Positions 1-10,366 of a stretch of DNA of 64,000 bases are shown here, one piece after another (the stretch's first letter is position 1; each line of letters opens with the position of its first letter). The translations under genes and the position numbers were made by a program. Source of the stretch: Hyphomicrobium sp. MC1 (lineage in GTDB: Bacteria > Pseudomonadota > Alphaproteobacteria > Rhizobiales > Hyphomicrobiaceae); assembly GCF_000253295.1 (NCBI RefSeq), contig NC_015717.1, positions 1,736,001 to 1,800,000 on the forward strand, written 5' to 3'. The notes under the pieces are model-generated. The model searched no databases, had not been told where the DNA came from, and saw only the letters and a list, made by a program, of their open reading frames with translations.

Positions 1-218
1 TGGTTGATCGACGTGGCCAAACGTATGATATCGAAGATTGGGTGCAGTCTGCGACATTTCGTTTTGCGACGGCTGAAAATCTGCTGGTCACCGATAATTC
101 CACAGCCCACTTCTATGCGCTTGCGCAGCCGACGCGCGATATTTTCGGCCAACTCACCTACGGTGGACATTTGCTCGGCGTTGAACTCGATCCTAATTTC
201 ACAAAAATCGCCATCTGA
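1..218 (+). CDS. C-terminal fragment of a glycosyltransferase-like protein (partial)
   Basis: The frame that starts at base 3 is open from the window edge to a TGA at 216-218 and gives about 71 residues of ordinary protein composition. It contains TDNSTAHFYALAQPTRDIFG. A short TD(N/S)...AH segment followed by an alanine-rich helix resembles the acceptor/nucleotide-binding end of several glycosyltransferases, for example heptosyltransferase-like folds. The neighbouring large glycosyltransferase fits a surface-polysaccharide role. The start lies outside the window, so family assignment is only tentative. Confidence 0.5.
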   Translation, partial: VDRRGQTYDIEDWVQSATFRFATAENLLVTDNSTAHFYALAQPTRDIFGQLTYGGHLLGVELDPNFTKIAI

Positions 219-369
219 CGGCTGGAACCGCGAAAATAGGTCATGGACAAAGGCTAAGTTTTCCAGATCACTGAATTTAATAAATTTCAACTCGCTCACT
301 ATTCTCTGCAAATTGTTTCCTGGTGCTCTCAAATCAGCCATCTGGGCAGTGACCTTGACCCCCGAGTGC

Positions 370-1018
370 TCAGCCAGCGGCCCGCTGGGTCTTGCCCTGC
401 GGTATGGCCGGGGGCATTCGCATCCCGAGTGTACGCTTCCGGCCGCCATGCTTGCGGACCACAAGCCGCTTCTCCCGCTAGATGGAGAAGAGTCTCTTGT
501 GGTTCTCGGTGAAGCTCTCTGACCGCAGCAGGTGCAGACGCCGGTAGCCGAACCGCCGGCGTTAAGCCGCCAAGGCTTTAAGCGCATGCGCAGCACCGTC
601 GTCACTTCGTCGCCGATAGCGATAAACCTTCGGCGCAAGCACGATCGGGGTCCACGCGCGGCGTTGCGAGAGGTTCTTCGATCGTTCACTCACGGCAAAC
701 GTCCTCGCGGCGAGCGTCAGAAGTTTTTTGTCAGCAGCTCTTTGAGGTTGGCATTGTCGAGCATTTGCTCGGCCAACAGGTTGTTCAGTTTGCGACTCTC
801 ATCCTCATGCAGCTGCTTGGCCTCCGAAACCTCGAGCCCGCGGTATTGCGACTTCAAGGCGTGGAACGTCGCAGAGGAGAGGCCATGCCGGCTTCCTGCT
901 CACGCATGATGCAGATGATCCGCTCCTGCGAAAATCTGCCCTTACGCATCATCTGTCTCCTTCTCGGATCGATGAACTCTAGCTCAGATCGGACCCCCCT
1001 GCCGGGGGACAAGATCAC
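370..1018 (-). pseudogene. Decayed IS3-family (IS407-like) element, orfA plus start of orfB
   Basis: Read on the minus strand, an ATG near 953 starts MRKGRFSQERIICIMREQEAG, the classic N terminus of an IS3-family OrfA helix-turn-helix protein. The frame then shifts but continues with KQLHEDESRKLNNLLAEQMLDNA-type leucine-zipper sequence. Beyond about 720 it becomes an OrfB N terminus with RRFGYRRLH and a HKRLF motif, interrupted by stops. It breaks near 370, before the catalytic domain. A GGGGG/CCCCC-type terminal segment lies at 995-1012. The element is non-functional, with frameshifts, in-frame stops and no DDE core. Confidence 0.8.
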
Positions 1019-1378
1019 TAGTTCCACGGCCTGCATCGGCTATCATCCGACGAAGCACGTCGACAAGCTGCTCGCCATGTTGACGGGGCACGACCGAGAC
1101 GCGTCGCCCGAGCCTGCTGTCCCGATGGATCAAGGGGCCGACAGCCGTGAACCCTCCAACCCGCGACGGCCTTCATGCCCGTTGGTGCAGGTAGTCCACA
1201 CGATCATGCCCGGTTGCCGGGTCGTCGGATAAACGTATCCGTCTGGTGAAGGGCGTCTTGGGCGAGGGTTAGGACACTGGTCTTGTCATGGCAGGAGTTG
1301 TTCCGCGGGAATGTCTGGACCTATATCCTCAGGGCAATACAATGTTATTGCTGAGGAAGTTGGAGGCGATCGTCGCCG

Positions 1379-1582
1379 ATGTCTCCGGTAGTCGAAGGTC
1401 ATCACACTGCGTGGCACCAGATCGTGTCCGGCAGGCCGATGCAGAACGGCGAGAGCTTCAACGGTAGGATGCGCGACGAACTTTCTGAGAGCGTTTTCTT
1501 CGGCCTCGATCATGCTCGCAGCATCATCGCGCCAGGGGTGGAGGACTACAACACCGAGAGGCCACACTACTTACTCTGCTAG
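1379..1582 (+). pseudogene. IS3-family transposase OrfB C-terminal fragment
   Basis: The 67-residue reading frame contains GRPMQNGESFNGRMRDEL and, further on, FFGLDHARS and DYNTERPH. This is the end of the DDE integrase core of IS3-family OrfB, including the catalytic glutamate region. The normal PMQNGFVESFNG stretch has lost two residues. No DD part is present upstream, so this is a relic. It points the opposite way to the remnant at 370-1018, so it comes from a different insertion or from an inversion. Confidence 0.8.
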
Positions 1583-2194
1583 CAGACCCCGCCGGCCTTC
1601 GCTGAGGTTCCTCAGCGCCCGCCGGTTCTCCGGTTGTCCAACCCACGCCGTACGTTGCAACAGAAACAGCCAAGCCTTTAATCGCGGGCAGGTCATAGGA
1701 TTCAATCGTGCACCGCTTAATTTCGCGGCATCGCCTGTGTATGTGCGCGCCGCGAACAAAGCAGGTGTTAGACGCGCAGTGATTGTCCAAGCGACCAGTC
1801 TAGCGGGAGAAGTCGTGGATACCAGTTGAGCCAGAATCCACCGGTATCTTTTAATACGTAAAGTGGGTTGCCATCGCTGATTAATGTCGGTAGTTGGGTA
1901 GGCGAAGATGTTGCCCGCTATTACAACGATGGATGTTGTGAAGTAGGAAGGCAATCGATTTTCAAGATGCGACAGACTCTGGACTGGGAGGCAAAGATAT
2001 TTTTGGCCTACGTAAAGGCAACGGCGGCTTCGCGTGGTGCGAGTTCGGGTCTGTAGCGCACGGGCGATAACGCGGTCCCAGTAACTTATCGGCAATGCAG
2101 GTTTAAGCGTGCTTTGGTTGTAGCCTTCGGCCTGCGAGTGCAGAAAGCCGCCGCGGCATAGCGACCCGAACAGAGCGGAATTATCTTGGGGACG

Positions 2195-2380
2195 CAGACT
2201 TTGTTGAGCGTAAGCCGCGACTGGCGGATACAAGGTCTCGGCGTCCCCGATGATCTTTAGCTTATCGGATGTGGAATACCTCATTCGTCGCTTGAGTATG
2301 CAAGCGGTTCCAAGAGCGACCTCGGCAATGACTTCCTTGAGTTAGCGAGCCTTAGTCCGAAGCGTCGTGATCTCGTCGGA
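2195..2380 (-). pseudogene. IS3-like transposase OrfA remnant
   Basis: The minus strand from about 2380 reads SDEITTLRTKAR, a stop, LKEVIAEVALGTACILKRR, then MRYSTSDKLKIIG. This matches the junction seen in IS3-type transposases where an arginine-rich coiled region (RRLKEVVAE...LLKKS) precedes a helix-turn-helix opening with MRY(S/T)ASEKLEII. After about 30 more residues the similarity fades into unrelated sequence. The in-frame stop and truncation make it a relic. Confidence 0.6.
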
Positions 2381-2956
2381 TGTTGACTTGCAGAAGTATC
2401 ATCCGCGAGCCGCTTCCTGCCGACTTCGAGAAACTCTTTGGGCTGTCGATACGATTGGTTCTGGCGATACTCTCTTTGCGATAGATCTAGACAGACAAAA
2501 TGCAGAAGGTTGTGTCGCAGCCCTGCGAGATCGACGAAGCCGGATAGTCATGAACAAATCTGATTGTATGGCACTGGAGTTCGACAGTAGGATGGGAATA
2601 TTTCAGTGTATCTGGTAGTCAATAGGGCTCCGTATCAAGAACAGGGTGGCTGATTGCGATTTGCATTTTGAACAATTGTCGGCGTTTCAGAAGGCACACG
2701 AAGATTGCAGTTGAAGCCATTCTTCAAGGTGTTGCCATATAATGTAGTCGACATCTCAACCTTTCAAATAAAGTTTGAGTTTGAATGCTGACGTGGGAGC
2801 GGTTTGCTGTTTACAGGCTGACAATTGCAGCCTTCAAAAAAAAACATACGCTCAGAGGTGGGATCTCTTGCTCATGGTGAGGAAGCTCGAGCCAGCTAGC
2901 AAGTTTTGATGTGTGTCATATTTTTGCTTGCAACGGATGACGAGGGTTGCCGATAG
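2381..2956. other. Low-GC stretch without a supported gene
   Basis: The sequence is AT-richer than the rest of the window. An 83-codon open frame at 2367-2618 has no recognisable motif and no clear ribosome-binding site. The last 300 bases are probably the upstream region of the large glycosyltransferase gene, but no promoter could be assigned with confidence. Confidence 0.4.
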
Positions 2957-5900
2957 ATGTCTGCACGAGAGTTTCAAGATCGGCCGCGATTAATGCTAAA
3001 ATTGCGGGCCCTTTGGCGTCATCCATTTAATTCTCAAAAACGCAAGCGATATCGCTTTAAATGTACGCGCGGCGGGGCTTGGTTGGAAAACCACGGTTGT
3101 CCCATAGCAGGTCCCTTAACTCGATCATCAGAATTTCCCTCGGGACTACCTGAAGAGAGTGCCGCCGGTCTTCTGCCGTGGGTAACGCTTCTTCGCTTCA
3201 TCTTGGATGAAACACTGGCAAGCCAACCTGCATTGAACGTCTTAGTCCCAGGCCTCGCCAGAAAGAATCTTTCCGGAGGCCCCAATACAGCCATAATTCT
3301 TGCCTGTCAGTTGGCCCGCGCTGGCGCAAAAATTCGACTGATCTCAACACAAGCGCCAATTGATTCGGATGCCGAACTTTTCTGGAAACATGCTGCGCTT
3401 TTACATGGTCATGACCCACGATCCTATAACATAGAGCTTGTCGATGCGACGACACCCAATCAACCCGTCACGATTGGCTTCAACGATATCTTCCTTGCTA
3501 CTGCTTGGTGGACCGCGCAGGCGGCGAAATATGCCGTTCTGCATCTTCGACACAAAAAATTTGTCTATCTTATTCAGGACTACGAACCGCTTCTGCACCA
3601 GGCATCTACTGAACAAGCGCTGGCGTCAGAAACATACGGACTCGATCACCTGCCGGTGATCAATACTACTCTTCTTCGTGACTATCTTATTGAGAACAGG
3701 ATTGGTTTATTCGCGCAAGGAGAGTTCGCGGCGCGTGCCATAGCCTTCGAGCCTGCAATCGATCGGCAGCTTTTCCATCCGGACAAGAGTGCAGCGCCAC
3801 CGAACGGAAAAAAACGCTTGTTAATGTACGCGCGGCCCAACACGGCTCGTCGCAATTTATTTGAACTCGGTGTTGCTTCCTTGCGCGTGGCCGTGACTAA
3901 GGGGTTAATGAGCCCCGACGAATGGGATTTTCTTGGAATGGGCGAAGCCTTTGACCCAGTGCCGCTAGGCCTGGGGGCCACGCTGGAGCCTTTACCGTGG
4001 CAAGGCTTGGCCGGATACGCCAAACAAATGAGGGAGAGTGATCTCTTGCTCTCTCTTATGATGTCTCCTCATCCGAGTTACCCGCCGCTTGAGATGGCGT
4101 CATGCGGCCGTCAGGTCGTCACGACAACGTTTGGTTCTAAAACTGCCAATCGACTGAAGGAGATCTCCCCAAATATAATAGCTGTTGAGCCAACCCTTGA
4201 AGGGCTCTGTGATGCCCTTGAACTCGCTCTCAAACGCAAACCCTCGAACGGGGCGATCGCATTCCCTCAATCTTGGGACGAGAGTTTTGCGCACGTGACG
4301 CCCACGTTGTTTCAAGCGCTTCTCCAACTCCAAGGATCCCCTCATTTCGAGCCTCAGCTGGAAGCAGGGATAGACGCGAGCAAAATTTTTCCCGGCTTCC
4401 GGAGCTGGGTCTCTGATGACTACGGCATGTATCGACGCGAGATGCTGAAAGAGCGCTCGGCGCTCTACGCCGAAGCAGACCCTTCTCTTCTCAGTCTAAT
4501 TACGCCCGTCTGGAATACTCCCGCTCGCTATCTCCGGGAATTGGCAGAAACGGTGTTCGCACAAGACTGTGGGCTAGGCTTCGAGTGGCTCATTCTCGAT
4601 AATGGCTCGCAAAATACGGATACACTCGATTGCTTGCAGAAAATTGCAAATCACCAAGCGGTTCGTCTCATTCGAGTGGAGCAAAACATTGGGATTGTGC
4701 CAGCACTTCGCCGACTGCTGGAAGAAGCGAAGAACCGTTACGTCGTGCCACTAGATAGCGACGATCTTCTGACACCCGATTGCCTTAGGATCATTACATC
4801 TGCTCTGAAAGCCAATAATTATCCCGCCGCAGCTTATTCTGACGAAGATAAGATACTTGGTGAACATAATCGGGACCCTTACTGCAAACCCGATTGGGAC
4901 CCAGTATTATTTATTAACTCGTGTTATATTGCGCATGTCTGCGCTATCGACCGACATGTCGCGGTCAACTTAGGGTGCTATACAAACCGTAATTGCGAGG
5001 GTTCTTCAGACTGGGATAGCTTCACTCGATTGTTCCTTGCTGGTCATGAACCTGTTCATATACCCGAAATCATCTACACGTGGCGCATGCATCCGCGATC
5101 CACGGCGCTCAATATTCAGAGCAAAAACTATATTCATGACTCGCAGAAAAGCGTCTTGGAGACATTTGTTCGTGGGCGTGGCTTGGAATCTGAATATAAG
5201 ATCGATTTTTCACCATTGTTTGACGAAACGCCCGACTGGCGCCTCGTCAGAACCAACGACGTTGCAAAACCAATCACTACCTTACTAGTGGGTCGCCAAT
5301 CGCTCAAACTCCCACAATCAAGCTTTGTTGGACACGTAGTCAAAGCGCTCGGAAATGCGAACTTGGCTTCGTTAATGGACCATGCAGCAGCGTTGGCACA
5401 GGAAGGGCGACTGCTGCATTTGCTCGACTGCGAATGCAAAATCGAGGACGACAGTTGGTCAGACGAAGCAATGGCTATGTTCGAGCTCTTCCCCGATGCA
5501 GTAATGGTTGGGGGCCGCATTTCATTGAATGGGGTCATTACTGCTGCGGATAGCTATTTTGGGTTCGATGGGATATGCGGTTCGCCCAATATCGGCAGAT
5601 CCGTCAATGACCCTGGCTATTTTGCGCAGCTCCTTAAGCCGCACACCGCTAATGCCGTGCCTATCGAACACTGTGTAATCAAGCCATCTTTCCTTCTTGA
5701 ATGCTTGCCCAACCTCGCTCGAGCTGGCGTGACTCTGGAAGCGCTACCTAAGTGGCTAGGCGCTGCGGCACGGAAGCAAAACAAGCGATGCATCTACTCT
5801 CCATTCTTCCATGCATCGTCTCAAAAGAAGCCAGGTTCTGTTTCTCTTGTCGAAACCGCGGCGTTTCAATTGGCTCATGCCGACCTTCTTCCCGAAACGT

Positions 5901-7477
5901 CGCTGCTCTCATCGCGACTAGGGCTAACCCGGGCCTCAGCATATCAACCGACTTGCCGCGTAGAACGCTCGGGGCAAGAAAAAAACCTGCACCAATTGCC
6001 CAGCCTCAGTTATCCGGATAAGCACGCCGCAGAGCTAATGGCACGGCAGGCGATTGCTTCCCCCTTGCGGTCTCGGGAGCAGGCAGATATTTCGATCCTC
6101 ACTACCGTCTATATAAAGACCGATGCTGAGCTGTTGCGTAAAACCGCGGCCACTTTGCTTACCCAAACTCAGCCGTTTCGTGAGTGGATTCTCCTGGCTC
6201 ACGGGCCTATTCAACCGGCCGTCGCAGAGTTTTTGGAAAAACTCTCGGAGGATAGGCGTGTCCGCGTCCTGAAAAAGGAAAATAACCTAGGTATCATAGG
6301 TGGCATGCGCCAATGCCTCGTTGAAGCGTGTGGCAGATATTGCATGCCAATTGACGCAGACGATCTTGTCACGGTTGATGCTATAGAAATAACTTGGGCG
6401 GCATTTATGGGCGTCGAACAGCCCGAATTTGTGTATTCAGACGAAGACATCCTCTACGAAGGCACTCTAACTTCGCCGATCCGGCGTACGTCATTCGACC
6501 CAATTCTAAATGATACAGATTCGACGATTTGGCATCTGTGCGCATTCTCTCGCCGTCGCGCATTGGAGCTGGGAGTGTATACCGACCGTAAAGCAGAATA
6601 TTGCCACGACTGGGATACTGCACACCGCTTCGCGTCCAATCCGACAAGGATCCTGCACATCCCGCATGTTCTCTACCATTGGCGGCACCATCGGGCGTCA
6701 TCGAGCAACAGCGGAGATCTGAATGAAGGGTCTTTGAACTCAGTACGCGAGATCTTGTCTGTCATCCGAAAGAAACAGGTTAAGCCGGAACGATATTTTG
6801 TAGACTATTATCCAGCAAATCGTGGGGTAGAACAGCTCTCTTTGCGCCGAGTGAAGACTGACCCCCAGACCATCTGCTTAATTTATCTTACGACGTCGAA
6901 TTCGTCAGAGAGCACAGATCCGACGCTCCCAATTTCATTTCCGTTATCGGAGCGCCACCGGGTACACTTAGATGTCGATGGGCGGATACCAGTCGCAACT
7001 TTAGAACGTGTGCTCTCGGCGTCAAACTCTGAACTTTTCGTTTTACTTCACGAACGTTTCCAACCGAGCCATGAGGAAGGCGCTTGGGAGGCAATGCAGA
7101 TCTTTGAATTGCATGAAGATGTAGCGGCAGTTTCGGGGAGGTTGCTCAACCGAAGAGGGGTTGTGATTGGTTGTTGCGATACTGCGGCAAGGGAAAATTC
7201 GGAAGATGAATGGCTCGGTCGCGATCGAACCTACGCCGGTTCGCAAGCTTTAGCTCTCAAATGCCACGCCGCCCGAACTGTCGTTTCGGAATTTGCATTC
7301 CTCAAGAGAGATTTGCTGAAGGAGACGATCAAAAATTTAAGGGGCTCCCTCGCTCTCAATAGGCTGGGTGCAGCTCTTGCTCGCACGGCATCCGATCAGA
7401 AGCGACTACTCGCTTACTCGCCTCTGTGCGAAGCTATCGAGCGGGATATCACTGCTGAATCAAAAGAAGATGTTTGA
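2957..7477 (+). CDS. Very large multi-domain glycosyltransferase (GT4-like plus two GT2 modules)
   Basis: This 1506-residue protein is probably a cytoplasmic enzyme building a surface polysaccharide or decorating a cell-surface glycan. Residues about 90-460 resemble a WsaF-type (rhamnosyltransferase-like) GT4 fold, with SGGPNTA near the start, VYLIQDYEPL, and a SPHPSYPPLEMASCG segment. Residues about 508-740 are a GT2 domain (LSLITPVWNTP, then DSDD near 598 and a SDEDKI segment). Residues about 1045-1275 are a second GT2 domain (ISILTTVY, then DADD near 1133, YSDEDI and YHWRHH). A linker of roughly 300 residues separates the two GT2 domains. The ATG at 2957 is the first in frame and has a weak GAGGG upstream. 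Base composition is lower in GC than the metabolic block, as is usual for transferred surface-sugar genes. The sugar specificity cannot be read from sequence. Confidence 0.85.
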   Translation: MSAREFQDRPRLMLKLRALWRHPFNSQKRKRYRFKCTRGGAWLENHGCPIAGPLTRSSEFPSGLPEESAAGLLPWVTLLRFILDETLASQPALNVLVPGLARKNLSGGPNTAIILACQLARAGAKIRLISTQAPIDSDAELFWKHAALLHGHDPRSYNIELVDATTPNQPVTIGFNDIFLATAWWTAQAAKYAVLHLRHKKFVYLIQDYEPLLHQASTEQALASETYGLDHLPVINTTLLRDYLIENRIGLFAQGEFAARAIAFEPAIDRQLFHPDKSAAPPNGKKRLLMYARPNTARRNLFELGVASLRVAVTKGLMSPDEWDFLGMGEAFDPVPLGLGATLEPLPWQGLAGYAKQMRESDLLLSLMMSPHPSYPPLEMASCGRQVVTTTFGSKTANRLKEISPNIIAVEPTLEGLCDALELALKRKPSNGAIAFPQSWDESFAHVTPTLFQALLQLQGSPHFEPQLEAGIDASKIFPGFRSWVSDDYGMYRREMLKERSALYAEADPSLLSLITPVWNTPARYLRELAETVFAQDCGLGFEWLILDNGSQNTDTLDCLQKIANHQAVRLIRVEQNIGIVPALRRLLEEAKNRYVVPLDSDDLLTPDCLRIITSALKANNYPAAAYSDEDKILGEHNRDPYCKPDWDPVLFINSCYIAHVCAIDRHVAVNLGCYTNRNCEGSSDWDSFTRLFLAGHEPVHIPEIIYTWRMHPRSTALNIQSKNYIHDSQKSVLETFVRGRGLESEYKIDFSPLFDETPDWRLVRTNDVAKPITTLLVGRQSLKLPQSSFVGHVVKALGNANLASLMDHAAALAQEGRLLHLLDCECKIEDDSWSDEAMAMFELFPDAVMVGGRISLNGVITAADSYFGFDGICGSPNIGRSVNDPGYFAQLLKPHTANAVPIEHCVIKPSFLLECLPNLARAGVTLEALPKWLGAAARKQNKRCIYSPFFHASSQKKPGSVSLVETAAFQLAHADLLPETSLLSSRLGLTRASAYQPTCRVERSGQEKNLHQLPSLSYPDKHAAELMARQAIASPLRSREQADISILTTVYIKTDAELLRKTAATLLTQTQPFREWILLAHGPIQPAVAEFLEKLSEDRRVRVLKKENNLGIIGGMRQCLVEACGRYCMPIDADDLVTVDAIEITWAAFMGVEQPEFVYSDEDILYEGTLTSPIRRTSFDPILNDTDSTIWHLCAFSRRRALELGVYTDRKAEYCHDWDTAHRFASNPTRILHIPHVLYHWRHHRASSSNSGDLNEGSLNSVREILSVIRKKQVKPERYFVDYYPANRGVEQLSLRRVKTDPQTICLIYLTTSNSSESTDPTLPISFPLSERHRVHLDVDGRIPVATLERVLSASNSELFVLLHERFQPSHEEGAWEAMQIFELHEDVAAVSGRLLNRRGVVIGCCDTAARENSEDEWLGRDRTYAGSQALALKCHAARTVVSEFAFLKRDLLKETIKNLRGSLALNRLGAALARTASDQKRLLAYSPLCEAIERDITAESKEDV

Positions 7478-7522
7478 GCATCGTGTTGGCAACAATGAGC
7501 GAGAAGTTGTCTGAATCCTTAC

Positions 7523-8425
7523 CTAGCTACTGCGTAGTCGTAGTCTCGAGAATACTCGATTGGATACATAGGCCTTGGCACGTCTCGCGGTGCTCGTTGC
7601 GGTACGCCGCAGGTTGGATTCCCCTCTTAGCCTTTCGCACTCTTCGCTCAGTCCTTTGCACATCTGCGTCATTTCTGCGAGTTTGATGCCCAATCTTTGT
7701 ACCTCTCGTTTCAACGCCATTCGATCTAGTGTCGCAAAGTCTGGCAAATCGGCACTCGCGCTGAAAGCCGAATGAAGCTTGTCACCCCCTTCCGTCCCTA
7801 TGCGCACAAGTTTGCTATCAAGCACCGGTTGTACTCGGCCAAGAAACTCATCCAAACTGATTTTGGTCTGGATGATATCTCCGAGTGCACGATAAAGATA
7901 TTCAGGTTCAGAGACAAACCGCGGAAATGCAAGGAACTTTATTGGAACCTCGTTTCTCGCCAAAGGCTCGATCAATTTATAAAATGAGTGCGCGAGAACT
8001 CGTGCTTGATCCAGGGGTTCCAAGGAATGCACCATTCCCCCAGGTGCAACGCCCCAATCCGCCCAAGGAGTCTCCAACAATAAATCTGGAGACCCGTGTT
8101 TATACCGATGCTGCAATTCCAATACGACGCGACTAGCGGTAGCATCAGCAAGGTTACGTATCGGGATCAAAACAGCATCCAGCTTTATTTCTGGGCGCTG
8201 CAATATCTCTTCTATAAACTGGTAACTCCAGGGCGATTTGAGTACGTACGGCTGATTTTCTGCCGAGAGCGGAAGACTTTCGAGGCCAGCGTTTGCATCT
8301 GGATCCCAAAATATTGCGCCATGCTTGTTTGATATTTCTGTCTCGAAGCCACAGGCATCAAAAATGCGCACTAGCAAGCTCGTTCCAGCTCGTCCAGTAC
8401 CTGCAATCAATAAGTGATTTCGCAA
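7523..8425 (-). CDS. Sulfotransferase-like P-loop protein
   Basis: The 300-residue product starts MRNHLLIAGTGRAGTS. The GTGRAGTS stretch at residues 9-16 is the 5'-phosphosulfate-binding loop of sulfotransferases, which transfer sulfate from PAPS to a glycan, lipid or protein. A conserved-looking IPIRNLADATASR around residues 87-99 corresponds to the 3'-phosphate-binding arginine/serine region. The last 60 residues form a probable coiled coil followed by an arginine-rich tail. The gene converges on the large glycosyltransferase, 45 bases from its end, so a substrate in the same surface glycan is a reasonable guess. The acceptor is unknown. Confidence 0.75.
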   Translation of the reverse strand: MRNHLLIAGTGRAGTSLLVRIFDACGFETEISNKHGAIFWDPDANAGLESLPLSAENQPYVLKSPWSYQFIEEILQRPEIKLDAVLIPIRNLADATASRVVLELQHRYKHGSPDLLLETPWADWGVAPGGMVHSLEPLDQARVLAHSFYKLIEPLARNEVPIKFLAFPRFVSEPEYLYRALGDIIQTKISLDEFLGRVQPVLDSKLVRIGTEGGDKLHSAFSASADLPDFATLDRMALKREVQRLGIKLAEMTQMCKGLSEECERLRGESNLRRTATSTARRAKAYVSNRVFSRLRLRSS

Positions 8426-9149
8426 TTCCGCTATCCTCCCCGCGAGACACGAAGTTAGGCTAATGCATAGCCTCCTCAGTACGCGAAAAACTGAGGCGAT
8501 AGCGTAACCTCGAGACGATCAATATCCGTCGCCTACTGCGGGCAGGTCTACTGCCTCGAAGCCCTTCATCCACATCTTAGATGACACTATTAGCTATCGG
8601 GTGTGGTTTTAGCATCCGATTACCACCGACTGGGCTCCCGAAGGGGAGTGCGGGGCCTGCCTATCATCACTGTGCCGAAGTATAAGTTAGAACCCGGCCG
8701 TCGTCGGCTAGCTGTCCGGCGTGAGGGTTTTGGAACAGAGGATTTTAGCTAAGAGAGTTTTGGGCCCATCTGGTTGAAGCTCAGAGCAGACGTGGGGCTG
8801 CTCTGGGTCGGCGTCGTCCAATCCTAAGGCTGCAAGGCGAGATTGAGCGTCGGGGTGACGTTGGGGGCGCTCATCAAAGAGCAAAGCTTCCACGCCACGT
8901 TGCAAGAAGTCGTCGAGCACCGTCGAGAGAAGCCCAACCAGGAACCTTGAGTTAAGCAAAATCGGGATACCAGATCACTTTTTTTAGTAGGGGGTTCTCA
9001 AGCGTGATCTCGGCCAAACTTCATCGAGCTTAGGCGTCTCGGCTGGGGGCATCGCTCAGAAACTCTATTCCCGATGCTCGAAGGACTTCCTTGAAGCCAG
9101 CAAGAAGCGGCTTGCTGGCGATACGGCGCGCGAGGCGCCCTCCGATGAG
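8426..9149. other. Intergenic region, no supported gene
   Basis: About 720 bases. Open frames here (for example 83 codons at 8708-8959 on the minus strand, needing a TTG start) lack motifs and ribosome-binding sites. A small hairpin, CTCCC-GAAG-GGGAG, lies at about 8635-8650. The mosaic character resembles the insertion-sequence graveyard at the start of the window. Confidence 0.4.
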
Positions 9150-9320
9150 TCAAGATGCACCCTTGCGGCAGGGTTCGGCGATGCAGTTCCGCGCCCCGCA
9201 GGCTTCCAAGGACGATGCAATCTTCTCCTCGGCCGAGGAACTGTCGCCGGTGGCTGCCAAATATTTTCTGACGGTCTGTTCCGCGCTCTGCGGAGCTTGC
9301 TGTTTCCCGTGCTGTTTCAT
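9150..9320 (-). CDS. Small hypothetical protein (56 aa)
   Basis: The ATG at 9318-9320 is preceded by AGAGAGGAACACG, giving a well-placed GAGAGG ribosome-binding site. The product (MKQHGKQQAPQSAEQTVRKY at its start) is hydrophilic, Gln/Ala/Ser-rich at the N terminus, and has a CGARNCIAEPC cysteine cluster near the C terminus. No family is recognised. It lies in a mosaic region, so it may itself be a remnant. Confidence 0.35.
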   Translation of the reverse strand: MKQHGKQQAPQSAEQTVRKYLAATGDSSSAEEKIASSLEACGARNCIAEPCRKGAS

Positions 9321-9649
9321 CGTGTTCCTCTCTGGGGTTATGATGAGCCGCAAATTCCCTCTTATGCAATCGGCTGGATCCCAGTCCAGAGAAGAGCCGG
9401 AATTATAAAGCGTAGCTGGTTTGTCGCCATCTGGCAGGCAGAATGGTAACGAAATGCGCCATCAATATCTTAAGTGCTTAAGCAGTTCTGTCATTTTGGA
9501 CATCCGTATTTCCAACTGAACGTGGAATGGTCCAATCTACGGTAGCAATCGGCTTAAACCATCAGGAGACACTTGGTTTCGATGCGCGACTCTTGAACGG
9601 TTGAATATTTCGGACGGTGTGCGACCGGACGGACGCTGAATCGCTCGAT

Positions 9650-10366
9650 CTACGTCTTGCCCGTTTGGGTTTCGACTTCCGGCGAAGGCCGAGCCTGAGC
9701 GCGGGCGTTCAATCGATAGTTCGCGATGTCGTTGCCTGCGATATGGCAAATTCCCAAAACTCTCAGGAAAGAAGGAATAACGCCACCGTCGCGACGAGAA
9801 ACTTCGTCATAATCGATGATCGTGAGATCTCCGAACTCCTGGCGGAACGGATCCAGACGGGTATCAAAATCGATCAGCCATGTATTAGGTTCCACATACG
9901 CAAAGGACTGATCGTCAATAACCGGTGGCGCCGGAATATTTTTCATCTCCGCCGCATAGCTTGCGAGCCATTCAGCGGGAGCACGTTTGTATGCAATGAC
10001 TGACACATCATCGAGCCCGATGAGATCGCGAAGACGGCGGAATTCGTCAGGGAAGCGAAGATATGAAAGTCCCTCGGCTGAGAACAGAATTGTATCTGTC
10101 ACGGCCTCCGCCTTAAATGTATTTATTTCTGAGATGACCGCATCGCGGTATGCTTTCGAGACAGGTTGGCCCATCATCAACTTGAACGGCGTCAAACGAT
10201 CGTCGCGAATGGACAAAGTGTGAAGCTCGACGTGATTTTGAGGGATGTGACGGCCCCGAAAAAAGGAGATGCCGGCGGCCGTCAATGTCTGCCGGTGATC
10301 TTGGAGATACTGCTGTATTGAAGTTGTCCCGGTCTTGTGAATGCCGATGTGCAGGATTGCGCGCAT
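9650..10366 (-). CDS. Sulfotransferase family protein
   Basis: The 238-residue product opens MRAILHIGIHKTGTTSIQ, in which HKTGTTS at residues 10-16 is the PAPS 5'-phosphosulfate-binding motif of the sulfotransferase superfamily. VSVIAYKRAPAEWLASYAAE near residues 120-140 fits the 3'-phosphate-binding Arg...Ser region. It probably modifies an extracellular glycan or lipid and is the second such gene within 3 kb. Its neighbours are insertion-sequence debris, consistent with a variable surface island. The ATG is the natural start, because the fold begins immediately after it. Confidence 0.8.
   Translation of the reverse strand: MRAILHIGIHKTGTTSIQQYLQDHRQTLTAAGISFFRGRHIPQNHVELHTLSIRDDRLTPFKLMMGQPVSKAYRDAVISEINTFKAEAVTDTILFSAEGLSYLRFPDEFRRLRDLIGLDDVSVIAYKRAPAEWLASYAAEMKNIPAPPVIDDQSFAYVEPNTWLIDFDTRLDPFRQEFGDLTIIDYDEVSRRDGGVIPSFLRVLGICHIAGNDIANYRLNARAQARPSPEVETQTGKT

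Noticed and set aside
1020..1230. Segment with faint resemblance to the end of an IS66-type transposase
   Set aside because: The match is limited to a few residues (HVDKLL) and frames are inconsistent, so it was not called.
1571..2284. 237-codon minus-strand frame
   Set aside because: Only its first 30-odd codons resemble a transposase OrfA; the rest has no protein-like pattern, so only the remnant was annotated.
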